A stretch of DNA of 41,403 bases from NCBI GenBank assembly GCA_040755215.1, contig JBFMBG010000023.1, positions 1 to 41,403 on the forward strand, given 5' to 3'. Source of the DNA: JAIMBK01 sp040755215 (lineage in GTDB: Bacteria; Bacillota; Desulfotomaculia; Desulfotomaculales; Nap2-2B). Both the position numbers and the translations under genes were made by a program. The notes beneath the pieces were generated by a model, which saw only the letters and a list, made by a program, of their open reading frames with translations, was not told where the DNA came from and did not search any database. Below, in pieces: positions 8,734 to 17,270 of the stretch; the first letter of the stretch is position 1; each line of letters opens with the position of its first letter.

Positions 8734-9933
8734 TTACGCCCTCTTTTGCAGCTGTTCAAAAAAGATCGAAAACTTCCATCTGATTTGTTCCTCGGTAAAA
8801 TACCGCTGGTCGGCCATGTCCGCTTCGAAGACGATCCCCGGCAGACCGGTGCGCTCCGAAATTATTTTCTGCTTATCGTAGAGGCCGAAGGACGTCGGCT
8901 TGCAGCTCCGGTTGGAAAACAAAACGAAGCCGTCCACTTTATACTTTTTCATCATGTCTATTTTCAGCTGAACGCGGTAGTCAAAACCCCGGTTGACGAA
9001 CTGTTCGGTGTAAATTTCGGCCATGCTTTCCAGAGGCCTTTCCAGGTCGAAACGGTGGGTCCAGGAATGGGTGTACTGGGAAACGGCCACCAGGGCGCCG
9101 TTTTCCGCAAACAGCTCGGCGAACCAGCGCAGCCGGGGCCAGACCGGAAGGTGGTCCCAGTAGATTTTAAAGCGCTCGTTGGGCACGGCGTAAACTTTTT
9201 TCTCCAGCCTCTCGATCAGTTCCTTCTTTAATTCCCGGTAATAAGCAACGGCGGCCGGGGTGCCCCGCAGCGTAACGATCGGCGCCATGTGAAAACAGGC
9301 GTCGAAAAAGCCGAAAGGAGCCGGGACAAGCGCCGCCGTTTCGAGAATTTCGTTCCATAAGCGGCAGGCCTCGTTGGCCAGGGCCAGCACCTCGAGCAGC
9401 CGGTCAAAATCGAACTGCCTTCCCGTATACACTTCGATGAAATCAATCATTTCCTCCATCTGCTCGACGAAATACCTTTTGATTAAGGTCGTCGAGGCCC
9501 CCTCAATGAAGGGCGCGTCCAGCAAAAAGTAAGGAACCCGGTAAAAACGGCCCGCCTCCTCGAACCATTTCTGCAGGCTGCCGCACTGGGTATTGCAGCT
9601 GAAGACGAGATCGGGCCGGACGATTTCCCCCACCGGGTGTTCTTTTGCATAGGCGTCCCCCAGGCCGCAGCGGGCGTAGCCGCAAAGATCGGCGTAGTAG
9701 CCGCGCGCTTCCGCGGCGGCGGACAGCTTTTCGGCGACTTTCCGGGCCGCCGCCAGGGCGCCGAAGTTTTCCGGGTAATACGGAAAAAGCCCGGCGGCGT
9801 AGATGATTTCCACCGGAAAAACGGCCGTCACCCAGACCACCGGGACGCCGCGCTCTTTGGCCTGCGCGCCCTGCGCGTAGTAATCGGCCATCACCTCTTT
9901 TAACCGGCCGGCGGTACGAAAAGGCGTCGCCAT
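8734..9933 (-). CDS. 2-hydroxyacyl-CoA dehydratase / benzoyl-CoA reductase family subunit
   Basis: A 399-aa HgdB/FldC/BcrC-family protein. An N-terminal block with PVVWVTAVFPVEIIYAAGL is followed by cysteine sites that could ligate a [4Fe-4S] cluster: ADLCGYARCGLGD, FSCNTQCGSLQKWFE and, in the C-terminal half, NRSCKPTSFG. The ATG is preceded by GGAGGAGG, which lies in a short duplicated gene tail (see 9934-9972). It forms a natural pair with the next upstream gene. Family members either dehydrate 2-hydroxyacyl-CoA (radical ketyl mechanism) or reduce aromatic rings of CoA thioesters. All need an ATP-dependent activator of the HgdC type, which is absent here. Confidence 0.85.
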   Translation of the reverse strand: MATPFRTAGRLKEVMADYYAQGAQAKERGVPVVWVTAVFPVEIIYAAGLFPYYPENFGALAAARKVAEKLSAAAEARGYYADLCGYARCGLGDAYAKEHPVGEIVRPDLVFSCNTQCGSLQKWFEEAGRFYRVPYFLLDAPFIEGASTTLIKRYFVEQMEEMIDFIEVYTGRQFDFDRLLEVLALANEACRLWNEILETAALVPAPFGFFDACFHMAPIVTLRGTPAAVAYYRELKKELIERLEKKVYAVPNERFKIYWDHLPVWPRLRWFAELFAENGALVAVSQYTHSWTHRFDLERPLESMAEIYTEQFVNRGFDYRVQLKIDMMKKYKVDGFVLFSNRSCKPTSFGLYDKQKIISERTGLPGIVFEADMADQRYFTEEQIRWKFSIFFEQLQKRA

Positions 9934-9972
9934 CTATTTCGCCTCCTCCAGCATTTCGATAAAAGCGTCAAT
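9934..9972 (-). pseudogene. Remnant 3' tail of a dehydratase-family gene
   Basis: Just before the 399-aa subunit, 12 codons plus stop read IDAFIEMLEEAK. The end of the preceding gene reads IGAFIEMLDADN, and the 19 bases coding AFIEML are identical in both. A stop lies two codons upstream of this tail. It looks like the surviving end of a duplicated or recombined dehydratase gene, kept because its GGAGGAGG supplies the ribosome site of the next gene. Confidence 0.6.
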
Positions 9973-9996
9973 TCTTTAATTCGGGGGACATCATCC

Positions 9997-11190
9997 TCAA
10001 TTATCTGCGTCCAGCATTTCGATAAAAGCCCCGATCCTCGTCCTGATCTGCCCTAAAGACTCACCGCCCACCTCTGTCTCGACTCTTAAGGAGGGTATTC
10101 CGGCGGCGTTGAAGGTTTCCTCCAGGAAGGGGTAATCGTAATTCTCCGGCTCGCAAAACTTTAAATGAACGAAGATCACGCCGTCCGCCCCCGTCTCCCG
10201 GACCTTGCGCAGTAGGAAGTCTTTGCGGTCCTGCTTCTTGTTGGTGAAACAGGCCGCCGCCACCCGCGCCAGTTGCCGCTCGGCCAGGGCCACGTAGGGG
10301 TCGCCGTTCTCCGCCGCGTCGCCTGTGATGTACCGGTACCCGGTGCACAGGTCGTCGCCGACGCAGACGGCTCCCGCCTCGTCTAAAATATCCAGCAAAG
10401 CCGGCGGCTCCCCCAGTTTACCGCTCAAGATTACCCGCACCCCGGTTTTGGCCTTTTTGGACTTTTGCTTCCCGGCCTCCTGCTCCAGGGCGCCGAGCAG
10501 CCGGCCCGCCAGCGCGTTATGCTCTTCCTTGGGGAGCAGCAAAGAAGACTTGATAACGTCGTACACCGCCCGGTTGCCGAGCAAATCCGGGCAGCGGACG
10601 TGGAAATCGTAAAGCCGCCGCAAAAGGGCGCGATGGCGGTTGTACAGGCGGATACTGTTCTGCAGGTCCGCGGCTGTGATTTTCCGGTCCGTAAACTGCT
10701 CCAGCCGGGCCTTCAAGCGCCCCATTTCGCCGAGCAGGTAATTTTTGGCGCTGGGGCGGTCCAGCTGCCTGGGCAGCAAGAAAGCTTCCATGAAATTAAA
10801 GGGCCGGACTTTTTTCCAGATGGTATAAACCGTTCTGGTCGTATCGCAAATCGTCGGGACAATCAATCCCTGCAAAAAATCGAGCTTTCCGGCCAGCGCC
10901 ATCCCAAACGCGCACCGGACCAGCGAACAGGCCCACGTCTGCAGGTGCGCGTTCGCCCGGTTGATTTGCCCTCCGTCGTAGGCCACCACCCCGCAGGGGT
11001 AGGCCCCCGCGGCGTGCACCAGTTCTTCCGGAACGTCGGTGGGCAAATGGCCGACCACCCGCACGATTTTTTCCGCCGCGATTTTTTTCACCGCCGGGGC
11101 AGGATCGCTTAAAACGTTTTGCAGTTCACCGAGAATTTTTTTGCTGGTCTGCATTGCTTTTCCGGTTCCGGAAGGCCCCAGAACCGTCAC
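9997..11190 (-). CDS. 2-hydroxyacyl-CoA dehydratase family, second subunit
   Basis: A 397-aa HgdA/FldB/BcrB-family partner of the downstream gene. Conserved features are GHLPTDVPEELVHAAGAYP near the N-terminus, TWACSLVRCAFGMALAG (cluster cysteines), PTICDTTRTV, GVRVILSGKLGEPPALLDIL, DDLCTGYRY and a C-terminal block HLKFCEPENYDYPFL. Conserved cysteines are therefore present for a [4Fe-4S] cluster. The GTG at 11190 has AAGGAG at 5 bases; an internal ATG at 11154 lacks a good site. The gene starts 21 bp after the CoA ligase, so the two are cotranscribed. Which substrate is dehydrated or reduced cannot be read from sequence. Confidence 0.85.
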   Translation of the reverse strand: MTVLGPSGTGKAMQTSKKILGELQNVLSDPAPAVKKIAAEKIVRVVGHLPTDVPEELVHAAGAYPCGVVAYDGGQINRANAHLQTWACSLVRCAFGMALAGKLDFLQGLIVPTICDTTRTVYTIWKKVRPFNFMEAFLLPRQLDRPSAKNYLLGEMGRLKARLEQFTDRKITAADLQNSIRLYNRHRALLRRLYDFHVRCPDLLGNRAVYDVIKSSLLLPKEEHNALAGRLLGALEQEAGKQKSKKAKTGVRVILSGKLGEPPALLDILDEAGAVCVGDDLCTGYRYITGDAAENGDPYVALAERQLARVAAACFTNKKQDRKDFLLRKVRETGADGVIFVHLKFCEPENYDYPFLEETFNAAGIPSLRVETEVGGESLGQIRTRIGAFIEMLDADN

Positions 11191-11211
11191 CCAAGCTCCT
11201 TTCCCGCGCGT

Positions 11212-12789
11212 TTATCCGCACCCGGCCTGTTTTTCCCGGAGCTTCCGGTGGAGAATTTTCCCCGTCGGCGTGCGGGGCATTTCGTCGTCGGAGATAAAAT
11301 CCACCGCCCTGGGCCGCTTGTAATCCGCGATTTTTCCCCGGCAAAAGTCCATAATTTCTTTGGCCAGTTCTTCTCCCGCGCAATAATCCTGGCGGAGCAC
11401 AACCACCGCCTTAACCATTTCCCCCCACTTCGGGTCCGGCACGCCGATTACGGCCACGTCTTTAACCGCCGGATGTTTAGCCACCACCGCCTCCACTTCC
11501 GAGGGGTAGATATTTTCGCCGCCGGAAATGATCATGTTCGCTTTGCGGTCCACCAGGTAATAATAGCCGTCCGGATCTTTTCTGGCCATATCGCCGACGG
11601 TGCACCACTCGCCCCGGAAGGCTTCCCTGGTCTTCTCGGGATCTTTCCAGTATTCCCGAAAAGTGGCGGGGGAACGGGTGTACAGTTCACCCACTTCTCC
11701 GTCGGGCACCTCGTTGCCGTTTTCGTCCAGCAGCTTGATCCGGTCGATGCCGAATATTTCTTTGCCGATGGAACCCAGCTTTTTAAACTGGTCTTCCGGC
11801 CGGAGGTAGGTAATTAACCCCGCTTCCGTGGAACCATAAGCTTCCCACAACTCCGCGGACTTAAAGAAGTCCATGATGGCCAGCTTTAAATCTTCCCGGG
11901 CCGGCGCCGAAGAAATCAAAAGCTGTCTGATGCTGCTGACGTCGTATTTGCGCTTCACCGCCTCGGGCAAGGACAAAATCATCACGTAATGGGTGGGTAC
12001 CAGGGAAGTAAAGGTCACCTTAAATTCACTGATTGTTTTCAGCAGATCCTCCGGGTCGAAACTGATCAGGTTGTAAACCATCACCGGGGCGCTTACGTAA
12101 GTGTAGGCAAAGGAATAATAGGTGGAATTTACGTGGCACATGGGCATGACCATCATCGTTTTATCGGCGGGCCGGACGCCCATGTTGATGTTGCTCAACA
12201 CGTACTGCGCCACGTAGCTTTCGTGGGTGCGCACAACCCCTTTCGGCCGGCCGGTGGTGCCGGAAGTGTACATGATGACCCATGGGTCCGCCGCGTCCAC
12301 CATTACCGCCGGTTCTCCCGGGTCACCCCCCTGGAGTACTTCTTCATAATGTACGTACCCGGCGGGAGCCTCACCCTCCCCCAGGTAGATAAAATTCCCT
12401 TCCCCAATGGTGGGGAGTTTTTCCCGCACGGCATTCACTTTTTCGACCAGCCGGTCCTCCACGATCAAAACTTTGCTCTCCGAATGATTAATAATATATT
12501 CAATCTCGGCAGGGGTCAGGCGGAACATCACCGGCACCGTAATCTGCCCGCCTTTGGCGCAGGCGGCGTAAATTTCCATCCACTCCACCCGGTTATAGGC
12601 CAGGACCGCCACCCGTTCGCCGTAACCCGCGCCCATCCCGGTCAGCGCGTTGGCCAGGCGGCAGGAGCGCTCGTTCCACTCGCGAAAGGTAAAGCTTTTG
12701 TATTTATCCTGGCACCCCAGGCGTTCCGGGTAGTTGCGGGCGTTCATTTTGAGCACGGTTCCGACGGTCATCCATTTGCTGATCGTCAT
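11212..12789 (-). CDS. AMP-dependent acyl-CoA synthetase/ligase (ANL superfamily)
   Basis: A 525-aa adenylate-forming enzyme. The P-loop motif A3 is VIMYTSGTTGRPKGVV, and A5 is WEAYGSTEAG. The hinge region reads WCTVGDMARKDPDGYYYLVD, followed by RKANMIISGGENIYPSEVEA. The catalytic lysine of the C-terminal lid is in MPRTPTGKILHRKLRE. It activates a carboxylic acid through an acyl-AMP to an acyl-CoA. Closest in style to medium-chain or aryl-acid CoA ligases; the specific acid is unknown. Directly upstream of, and coupled to, the dehydratase pair, so it may produce the CoA ester those enzymes use (inference). Confidence 0.92.
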   Translation of the reverse strand: MTISKWMTVGTVLKMNARNYPERLGCQDKYKSFTFREWNERSCRLANALTGMGAGYGERVAVLAYNRVEWMEIYAACAKGGQITVPVMFRLTPAEIEYIINHSESKVLIVEDRLVEKVNAVREKLPTIGEGNFIYLGEGEAPAGYVHYEEVLQGGDPGEPAVMVDAADPWVIMYTSGTTGRPKGVVRTHESYVAQYVLSNINMGVRPADKTMMVMPMCHVNSTYYSFAYTYVSAPVMVYNLISFDPEDLLKTISEFKVTFTSLVPTHYVMILSLPEAVKRKYDVSSIRQLLISSAPAREDLKLAIMDFFKSAELWEAYGSTEAGLITYLRPEDQFKKLGSIGKEIFGIDRIKLLDENGNEVPDGEVGELYTRSPATFREYWKDPEKTREAFRGEWCTVGDMARKDPDGYYYLVDRKANMIISGGENIYPSEVEAVVAKHPAVKDVAVIGVPDPKWGEMVKAVVVLRQDYCAGEELAKEIMDFCRGKIADYKRPRAVDFISDDEMPRTPTGKILHRKLREKQAGCG

Positions 12790-12930
12790 AACCCACCCCT
12801 CTTTTTTTCAAAAAGATTTTTCTCCCGGTAAGCTTAAATATAGACAAATCGAAAGCTTATTCCTATCGCTAAAAAGGATGGAAACAAGGTTATTTTCACA
12901 AACTGCGGGGTTAACCCATTCGTTTGAAAC

Positions 12931-14238
12931 TTAATTCCTGTCCTTTTTCCGCCTGTCCAGCACGCGCACGGCCTTTCCCTCGAAGCGCTGCAGGCTGCCG
13001 CAGGGCACCAGGACCACCTTGCAGGTGATTTCCAGGTAACTATGCAGTTCCTTTTCCAACTGGTTAATAAACTCTTCGTCCAGTTCCACGCCGGGGGCAG
13101 GCTCCACCTGAACCTCCAGGGTGTGCAGACCTTTCCGCTCCCCCACCACCAGGAGCCAGTTTTCGCTTAACTCCGCGTGTTTCAGTAGAACGTGCTCAAT
13201 TTGACTGGGAAAAACGTTGGTGCCGCTGACCAGAAGCATATCGTCCACGCGCCCTATAAATTTCACGATCCGGGGATGGGTCCGCCCGCAGGGGCAGGGA
13301 GAAAAGTCTACAACCACCCGGTCTCCCGTCCGGTAACGCAAGATGGGCATGGCTTCAAAACTTAAATTACTCAGCACCAGTTCCCCCGGTGTCCCCGGCG
13401 GAACATCCTGCAGCGTCTCCGGATCGAGCACCTCCACCAGGTAATGATCCGCCCAGATGTGGATCCCCGTCACATATTCGCAGTCCATGGCCATCGGCCC
13501 GCCCATTTCCGTCAACCCGTAGACGCGCCGCATTCCGCCGCCGTGGGCGGTATACCCCAGGCGTTCGTTGATGCGCGCCCGCATCTCGTCGGAACAGGGC
13601 TCGCCGCCGTGAAAACCGAGCCGGAGCTTTAAATCCTTAACCGGATCGATCCCTTTTTCCCGGGCCACTTCGCTGACGTAGACCGCGTAGGTGGGCGTAC
13701 CGGTAAAAACCGTGGTGCCCCACTCCCGCATTAAACGCAACTGCCTTTCGGTCCCGCCGGAGCCGGTGGGAATCACCTTGGCGCCGATTTCCTCCAGGGC
13801 GTAATGAAAACCAAAGCCCCCGGTAAAAAGCCCGTAGCCGTGGGCCTGTTGGACAACGTCCCCCTTCTTTAACCCCCCGGCGGTAAAATTCCGGGCCATC
13901 AGCCGGCTCCAGACGCGCAGGTCGTTTTTCGTATAAACCATGGCCACCGGCACCCCCGTGGTGCCGGAGGTCATGTGCACCCGCACCACCTCATCCCAGT
14001 TCCCGCTGATGAGATCCAGGGGGTAACCGTCCCGAAGGTCCTTTTTGGTGACAAAAGGAACGCCTTTTATGTCGTCCAGGGTTTTAATGTCTCCGGGATG
14101 AATCCCGGCTTCGTCAAAACGCTTCTTCAAGAATGGGTTTTGATAGACCCGCTGCGCCTGTTGCTTAAATTTTTCCAGCTGGACCGCCGCCAGTTTTTCC
14201 AAGGGCATGGTTTCCCATTCTTGCTCGTAAAAAGCCAA
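12931..14238 (-). CDS. paaK: Phenylacetate-CoA ligase
   Basis: A 435-aa protein of normal PaaK length. The characteristic N-terminal LDDIKGVPFVTKKDLRDGYP is followed by the ATP motif VHMTSGTTGVPVAMVYT, HGYGLFTGGFG, the KVIPTGSGGTERQLRL region, GLTEMGGP and the C-terminal RIVKFIGRVDDMLLVSGTNV. Converts phenylacetate (or a related aryl-acetate) with ATP and CoA to phenylacetyl-CoA. TTG start at 14238 with GGAG close upstream. It has its own apparent promoter in the 194-bp gap behind the previous ligase. Together with IorAB, two routes to aryl-acetyl-CoA lie in one cluster. Confidence 0.92.
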   Translation of the reverse strand: MAFYEQEWETMPLEKLAAVQLEKFKQQAQRVYQNPFLKKRFDEAGIHPGDIKTLDDIKGVPFVTKKDLRDGYPLDLISGNWDEVVRVHMTSGTTGVPVAMVYTKNDLRVWSRLMARNFTAGGLKKGDVVQQAHGYGLFTGGFGFHYALEEIGAKVIPTGSGGTERQLRLMREWGTTVFTGTPTYAVYVSEVAREKGIDPVKDLKLRLGFHGGEPCSDEMRARINERLGYTAHGGGMRRVYGLTEMGGPMAMDCEYVTGIHIWADHYLVEVLDPETLQDVPPGTPGELVLSNLSFEAMPILRYRTGDRVVVDFSPCPCGRTHPRIVKFIGRVDDMLLVSGTNVFPSQIEHVLLKHAELSENWLLVVGERKGLHTLEVQVEPAPGVELDEEFINQLEKELHSYLEITCKVVLVPCGSLQRFEGKAVRVLDRRKKDRN

Positions 14239-14311
14239 AGCACTCCTACCCCCTCGAAAGTAGTGGATTCACTGCGGTCATAAACAATCATCCCCTAACA
14301 ATAATACCCTA

Positions 14312-14322
14312 ATTATAACACA
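14312..14322 (-). promoter_or_regulatory. Extended -10 promoter for the paaK-led part of the cluster
   Basis: On the minus strand TG-T-TATAAT (box 14312-14317) lies about 74 bases before the TTG start. No good -35 is present at 17 bases, but the extended TGn element compensates for that in many promoters. The spacer 14239-14432 holds no gene. Confidence 0.4.
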
Positions 14323-14432
14323 TCACCAAAAAAGTTGAGGCGCACTGGCCTCGCACCGCCCAGCACGCCCTCCGGCAGGCCTCCCTTCCCCAAAAAAGCC
14401 GGCATTTTCCCCGGACCAAAGAAATTATAACC

Positions 14433-16004
14433 CTAACTCTTCTTTCCGATGTATTTTTCGCGCAGCAGGGCTTTTTGCAGTTTGCCGGTCGGGTTGCGCG
14501 GCACATCGGCGAAAACGAATTTTTCCGGCCACTTGTACCGGGCCAACCCCTGTTCCTTGCAAAACTGCACCACTTCTTCCTCGCTCATCGTTTCCCCCGG
14601 ATGCAGCTGAATAACCGCCATGGCTATTTCCACCAGGCGCTCGTGCGGGTAGCCGATGACCGCCACGTCGGCAATCTTCGGGTGGCGGTGCAGCACTTCC
14701 TCAATTTCTACCGGGTAAATATTTTCGCCGCCCCTGATGATCAGATCCTTCTTCCGGTCAACAATGTACACGTAGCCGTCCTCGTCCTGCCTGACCAAAT
14801 CGCCGGTGTGGAGCCAGCCGTCCTTTACCGTCTGCGCGGTCATTTCGGGGTTTTTATAGTACTCTTTCATCACCCGGGGCCCTTTCAGGAGCAGTTCGCC
14901 CACCTCTCCGACCGGAACGTCATTCCCCTGGTCGTCCACGATACGCGCCTCGATGTTGAAAGTAGGCTTTCCGATGGAACCCGGCCTGCTCAAAACGTCT
15001 TCATCGTACAGGTTGAAGCTTCCGCCGCCGCCGCCTTCGGTAATGCCGTATATGTTGCCCGTTTTAAAGGGGAAAATTCTCTTCATGTCCTGGAAAAGGG
15101 TAAAAGGAACCGGCTGCGCGCCAATGACAATGCTCCCGGTAACGTGCGAAAAATCGTACTTGCTGACGTCGATCTCACCCCTTTTAATTGCGTTTACCGA
15201 ATCGGACATGGTGGGAACGGTAACCCAGCCGTTGTTGACTTTTTCTTCGGCGATGGCGTCCAGCAGGTACCTCGGGTTGGAAAGCTCCTTAAGAATAACG
15301 ATCTTGCCCCCGGCCATGTAGGAGGGGAACGATAAAAAGAAGCTGCCGCTGTGGTAAAAGGGGTGGGGCGCCAGGTAAACCGTTTCGTGCCCTTCGCAAT
15401 AACTGAGGGCGCAACTGAGCCCGATGTTGTATAAAGTGTTGTGCGCCTGGCAAACGGGCTTGGGATCGCCCGTGGTTCCGGAAGTAAACATCAGCTCCGC
15501 CGGGTCGTCGTCGGCCACGTCGACCAGGACGTTTTCCGGGCTGCCTGTTTCGATTATCTTCGCATAGGGAATCATCCCCGCGGGAACTTCTTTGCCGATA
15601 CAAATATAATGCCGGATGCTTTTCATCTCGCTTTGGATGGGTTGCACTTTGGGCAAAAATCCTTCTTCCAGGATAAAAGCCACGGGCTGGCAGGCGTCCG
15701 CCGCAAATTTGATGTCTGCGCTGGCGAAACGGAAGTTGAGCGGCACCGCCACCGCCCCTACCCTCAAAATGGCGTGGAAAGTAACCACCCACTCCAGGCT
15801 GTTCATTTGGAGGTGAAGGACAAAGTCCCCCTTTTTAATGCCCAGTTCCTTCTGCAGGTAATTAGCCACCCGGTTGGTGTCCTCGTTGAACTCTTTCCAG
15901 GTCATGACCCGCCGCAAACCTTTCGAAGGCGTCCGTTCAATTAAAAAATCTTTGTGCGGGTACTTCTTAGCATTAATAATGCCGTAACGGGCAAAATTCA
16001 TCAT
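14433..16004 (-). CDS. AMP-dependent acyl-CoA synthetase/ligase
   Basis: A 523-aa ANL-superfamily enzyme. A3 motif ELMFTSGTTGDPKPVCQ, A5 region GNIYGITEGGGGGSFN, hinge GWLHTGDLVRQDEDGYVYIV with RKKDLIIRGGENIYPVEIEE, and the lid lysine in VPRNPTGKLQKALLRE. The sequence GITEGGGGGS is glycine-rich where most relatives have a shorter loop. Two consecutive ATG codons start the gene behind GAGGGGG. First gene of the minus-strand cluster. It activates a carboxylic acid to its CoA ester; the acid is unknown. It is a different subfamily from the ligase at 11212-12789, so the locus probably handles more than one acid. Confidence 0.92.
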   Translation of the reverse strand: MMNFARYGIINAKKYPHKDFLIERTPSKGLRRVMTWKEFNEDTNRVANYLQKELGIKKGDFVLHLQMNSLEWVVTFHAILRVGAVAVPLNFRFASADIKFAADACQPVAFILEEGFLPKVQPIQSEMKSIRHYICIGKEVPAGMIPYAKIIETGSPENVLVDVADDDPAELMFTSGTTGDPKPVCQAHNTLYNIGLSCALSYCEGHETVYLAPHPFYHSGSFFLSFPSYMAGGKIVILKELSNPRYLLDAIAEEKVNNGWVTVPTMSDSVNAIKRGEIDVSKYDFSHVTGSIVIGAQPVPFTLFQDMKRIFPFKTGNIYGITEGGGGGSFNLYDEDVLSRPGSIGKPTFNIEARIVDDQGNDVPVGEVGELLLKGPRVMKEYYKNPEMTAQTVKDGWLHTGDLVRQDEDGYVYIVDRKKDLIIRGGENIYPVEIEEVLHRHPKIADVAVIGYPHERLVEIAMAVIQLHPGETMSEEEVVQFCKEQGLARYKWPEKFVFADVPRNPTGKLQKALLREKYIGKKS

Positions 16005-16253
16005 TTTTCCCCCTCGCCTGACTAAAAAATAATTTTCTGAACTCTTGGTTGATTATCTTCTTAAGGTCCTTTTTTAATTTCCAGCCCCCTTTCCGGACGC
16101 GGCCAAACAGGCCCGACTTTTCAGCCAGGATTAAATATTGGTGCCATAATGATTTGTGTTATAATTCCTACTCTTTTAATATTAAAATAAAAATATAATG
16201 AAAAAAAATACCCCCAAAGAATGAAACAAAAAAATCGATGGGTGAAACTTGGG

Positions 16254-16835
16254 CTAACCTTCTTGGTGGAAATTAGAGAGGTTTTTATGCAGGTCATAAG
16301 CGATAAAGAGATTGTTTCGGTCCTCATGCCGCTGAAAAAACTCCTTTTCCCGGGCATTGGTAAAACTATAACCCTGCTTTAGCCAGAAATTAACAGCATT
16401 ATGTTCAGCCGGGACGGATATCGTCCGGATGCCCACCTGCTTCCCCAGCTTTTCAATTTTTTTCACCACCTGCGCACCGGCTCCCCGCCCGCGGAAGAGA
16501 ACGGGCAGGTTTAAGTAATGGACGACACAGACCCCGGCCCCGTAATCGTATCCCAGGTCAAGGAGAAACTCCTCGCTGAAAGGGGGAACATTTTTATTAT
16601 AAAAACGGTTTTTCAGTTCGGCATACCGGCCCACAATCACCTTTTCCGGCACTTCGCCCCGGCCCGGCTGACCTTTGCCCGCTGTCTCCCCATCCTTCGG
16701 CTGACCAACGAATAGAACGCTAAAAGTATTGGCCGACTGGTTAATTTCTTCACTGATCAGAAAGACATTTAACCGTCCCTGAAAAAGCGCCTCCAGTTCT
16801 TCCCGTAAAGTCAGGAATAATTCGATCCGGGTCAA
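16254..16835 (-). CDS. GNAT-family N-acetyltransferase
   Basis: A 193-aa protein with the acetyl-CoA-binding signature in VLFRGRGAGAQVVKKIEKLG (R-x-x-G-x-G/A type) followed by the strand GIRTISVPAE and HNAVNFWLKQGYSF, the usual GNAT motif A/B order. The first 90 residues are variable and contain a charged segment (GQPKDGETAGKGQ). TTG start at 16835 with AAGGATG upstream. Substrate unknown. It is separate from the CoA cluster (249-bp gap with AT-rich sequence) and is probably not part of that pathway. Confidence 0.8.
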   Translation of the reverse strand: MTRIELFLTLREELEALFQGRLNVFLISEEINQSANTFSVLFVGQPKDGETAGKGQPGRGEVPEKVIVGRYAELKNRFYNKNVPPFSEEFLLDLGYDYGAGVCVVHYLNLPVLFRGRGAGAQVVKKIEKLGKQVGIRTISVPAEHNAVNFWLKQGYSFTNAREKEFFQRHEDRNNLFIAYDLHKNLSNFHQEG

Positions 16836-17065
16836 TTTTTAGTTCATCCTTCCAAGTTAATTCCCTTTTCATTCGTTCGGGTTTATTAAACTAGCCCTTT
16901 AAGCGATATGCTCCCGCAAATAAGATATAATATAATTTTATTGTAAAAGTTTTTTTCAAAACAAGTTTTAAAACTTTTTTGAACAATTAACTGAGAACGC
17001 ATCACGGTAGGATAGATTTCTATTCTAACGGAGGTGAAGGTTCATGACCAACGCAGGGCAGCAGG

Positions 17066-17165
17066 NNNNNNNNNNNNNNNNNNNNNNNNNNNNNNNNNNN
17101 NNNNNNNNNNNNNNNNNNNNNNNNNNNNNNNNNNNNNNNNNNNNNNNNNNNNNNNNNNNNNNNNN
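17066..17165. other. Assembly gap (100 N)
   Basis: Exactly 100 unknown bases, the usual placeholder length. Because of the 127-bp identity on both sides, the true sequence most likely has one copy and no missing DNA. Confidence 0.97.
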
Positions 17166-17234
17166 TATTGTAAAAGTTTTTTTCAAAACAAGTTTTAAAA
17201 CTTTTTTGAACAATTAACTGAGAACGCATCACGG

Positions 17235-17254
17235 TAGGATAGATTTCTATTCTA
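17235..17254 (+). promoter_or_regulatory. Leader hairpin or operator before the D-2-hydroxyacid dehydrogenase
   Basis: TAGGATAGA-TT-TCTATTCTA forms an inverted repeat that pairs fully in RNA with one G-U. It ends a few bases before the CGGAGGTGA ribosome site. A 12-bp palindrome AGTTTTAAAACT lies about 40 bp upstream, and TATAAT boxes lie at 16926-16936. It could be a repressor site or a translation-control stem. Confidence 0.4.
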
Positions 17255-17270
17255 ACGGAGGTGAAGGTTC

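Noticed and set aside
16120..16145. TGGCAC on the minus strand, a possible sigma-54 -24 box before the first CoA ligase
   Set aside because: The -12 position reads TTTA rather than TTGC, so the pair is not supported.
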